NCBI GenBank assembly: GCA_947175775.1
Contig: CAMWNY010000167.1
Location: forward strand, 1 to 6,156
Origin: an uncultured Lachnospiraceae bacterium
Lineage (GTDB): Bacteria > Bacillota > Clostridia > Lachnospirales > Lachnospiraceae
Length of the DNA stretch: 6,156 bases
Reading direction: 5' to 3'
Shown: in pieces, positions 5,404 through 6,156 of the stretch
Layout: each line of letters begins with the position of its first letter
How positions within the stretch are numbered: position 1 is the stretch's first letter
The notes under the pieces: model-generated
What the model was told of the DNA's origin: nothing
What the model saw: the letters and a program-made list of their open reading frames with translations, nothing else
The model's database searches: none
Program-made: the position numbers and the translations under genes

Positions 5404-5418
5404 AACCGGGGATTCTTT
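5392..5418 (+). terminator. Rho-independent terminator of the antiporter gene
   Basis: TCCCCGG (5392-5398) pairs with CCGGGGA (5406-5412) around a 7-nt loop, followed by TTCTTT. The stop codon TAA (5401-5403) lies in the loop. The stem is strong and the T-tract short, so termination is likely but may be incomplete. Confidence 0.7.
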
Positions 5419-5425
5419 ATGCACA

Positions 5426-5484
5426 CGGACACCCAAAGGAAATTTGTCATCAAACCGATAAATCGGTTCGCTGACGGGTGCCCG
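5426..5484. repeat. Nested inverted repeat in the convergent spacer
   Basis: The outer arms CGGACACCC (5426-5434) and GGGTGCCCG (5476-5484) pair with one mismatch. Inside them GTCA (5446-5449) pairs with TGAC (5472-5475). Innermost, AACCGAT (5453-5459) pairs with ATCGGTT (5462-5468). Together they form one three-tier stem with an 11-nt bulge on the left. There is no coding capacity and no T-tract. Confidence 0.5.
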
Positions 5485-5489
5485 GCGCG

Positions 5490-5519
5490 CGAGTAGGGAA
5501 GATAAACCTTCTCTACTCG
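5490..5519. repeat. Strong hairpin overlapping the 3' end of the hypothetical gene
   Basis: CGAGTAGGGAAG (5490-5501) pairs with CTTCTCTACTCG (5508-5519) over 12 positions, with one G-T wobble and a 6-nt loop. The minus-strand gene stops inside it, at 5513-5515. On the minus strand it is followed by GC-rich sequence rather than a T-run, so it is not an intrinsic terminator for that gene. Confidence 0.6.
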
Positions 5520-6076
5520 ATTATGTTCATCGGGGAACGGATTTCACATTTGACGCCATACGTCACGTCCGCGGTAATCCGGTACATGGTTTTATAGTCT
5601 GCGCCGTGCAGCAGTAATCCAGTCACTTCAAAGTCATGCAGTCCTGTCAGGGAAATCACATTGACAACATTTTCTTCTGCAAACGGTTCAACCCACATCA
5701 TTATCGGTCGCCCTTTCACAGCCTCTATCGCATCCTGCACATGCTCAATCCCTTCTCCGTCACCATATAAAATCAGGCTTTCATGTGTTCCCATGTTGCT
5801 TGGCTCCCAAATGGACTTATTGTAATGCTCCACTGCACCGTCATTGTCCAAGTCGCACCGGTATTGGTGTTCTTCCTCCAAAGGCGGCAGTTCCTCACAG
5901 CTTCCGACAATTGCTTTATGCGCGTCAATCCGTTCCTTAAAAGAAAGGCTGTTTTGCATGATGGTCTGCGCAAATACCCTGTAATCCTCCTGCACGCATT
6001 CCGCCAACTGAATATCATATGTTTCAGGAAAAAGCATCAAATCTGCCGTTTCCACCTGCACCTGTATATTATACAC
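5513..6076 (-). CDS. Hypothetical protein with a DxDxDG calcium-loop-like motif; 5' end uncertain
   Basis: I do not recognise this 187-residue protein. The one clear motif is DLDNDGAVE (residues 75-83), a D-x-D-x-D-G-x-x-E loop like those binding calcium in EF-hand, dockerin or FG-GAP/integrin-type repeats. It is followed by an aromatic strand HYNKSIWEPSN, as in bacterial FG-GAP-like proteins. The protein is acidic overall, with no obvious signal peptide or membrane segment in the part seen. The only available start is GTG at 6076-6074, with GGAG just 2 nt before it, too close for a normal ribosome binding site. An in-frame TAG lies at 6098-6100. Sequence beyond about 6100 looks artefactual, so the true N-terminus may be missing. 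The gene converges on the antiporter gene, with no operon partner visible. Confidence 0.55.
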   Translation of the reverse strand: MYNIQVQVETADLMLFPETYDIQLAECVQEDYRVFAQTIMQNSLSFKERIDAHKAIVGSCEELPPLEEEHQYRCDLDNDGAVEHYNKSIWEPSNMGTHESLILYGDGEGIEHVQDAIEAVKGRPIMMWVEPFAEENVVNVISLTGLHDFEVTGLLLHGADYKTMYRITADVTYGVKCEIRSPMNIIE

Positions 6077-6127
6077 AACTCCGAGCCAACAATAATCCTA
6101 AGCATCAGCTAAAGAGACAAAAGATAT

Positions 6128-6156
6128 AAAAAAAAAAAGAGTTGGGGGGGGGGGGG
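6128..6156. other. Poly-A then poly-G contig end, probable artefact
   Basis: Eleven A (6128-6138), then GAGTT, then 13 G to the last base. Such a tail is typical of read-through into no-signal cycles on two-colour sequencers or of untrimmed read ends, not of bacterial DNA. Nothing biological should be inferred from it. Confidence 0.75.

Overview
The window looks like a chromosomal contig end from a low-to-mid GC Firmicute, probably a gut Clostridia/Lachnospiraceae-type organism. The clues are strong AGGAGG-type ribosome binding sites, textbook sigma-A promoters, AT-rich spacers, and a type I-B CRISPR-Cas operon in the cas6-cas8b order common in that group. This assignment is inference; no rRNA or tRNA is present to confirm it. 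The right edge ends in an A-run followed by 13 G, which looks like an assembly or sequencing artefact.

Left part (1-2617, minus strand): the promoter-proximal end of a type I-B CRISPR-Cas operon. cas6 (1922-2617) comes first, then cas8b (37-1842), then the first 7 codons of a further gene, very probably cas7, which runs off the left edge. Inside cas8b a near-perfect Shine-Dalgarno sits 5 nt before an in-frame ATG. It would give a separate 124-residue C-terminal protein, the small subunit Cas11b. No CRISPR array, cas5, cas3, cas4, cas1 or cas2 lies within the window; any cas genes further along would be beyond position 1.

Middle (2618-3990, minus strand): a decayed, duplicated toxin-antitoxin region transcribed toward the cas operon. 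An intact RelB/DinJ-type antitoxin (3681-3932) overlaps a YoeB/Txe-type toxin (3426-3688). A second toxin copy (2892-3154) lies 534 bp away without an antitoxin but with its own consensus promoter. Both toxins carry the same one-base deletion, which cuts them to 59 residues and removes the catalytic Arg, His and Tyr. A 263-bp tract is identical between the copies, while the sequence on both sides has diverged by about 15%. This is the signature of a recent gene conversion that spread the frameshift.

Right part (3991-6156): a plus-strand CPA2-family cation:proton antiporter (4222-5403) with a consensus promoter, a leader of about 130 nt containing two hairpins, and a terminator overlapping its stop codon. 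A structured spacer follows, then a convergent minus-strand gene of unknown function (5513-6076) with a DxDxDG calcium-loop-like motif. Its 5' end is doubtful because of the contig end.

The CRISPR system, the toxin-antitoxin remnant and the antiporter have no evident shared pathway. The main points of interest are the internally encoded Cas11b and the converted double toxin pseudogene just upstream of cas6.
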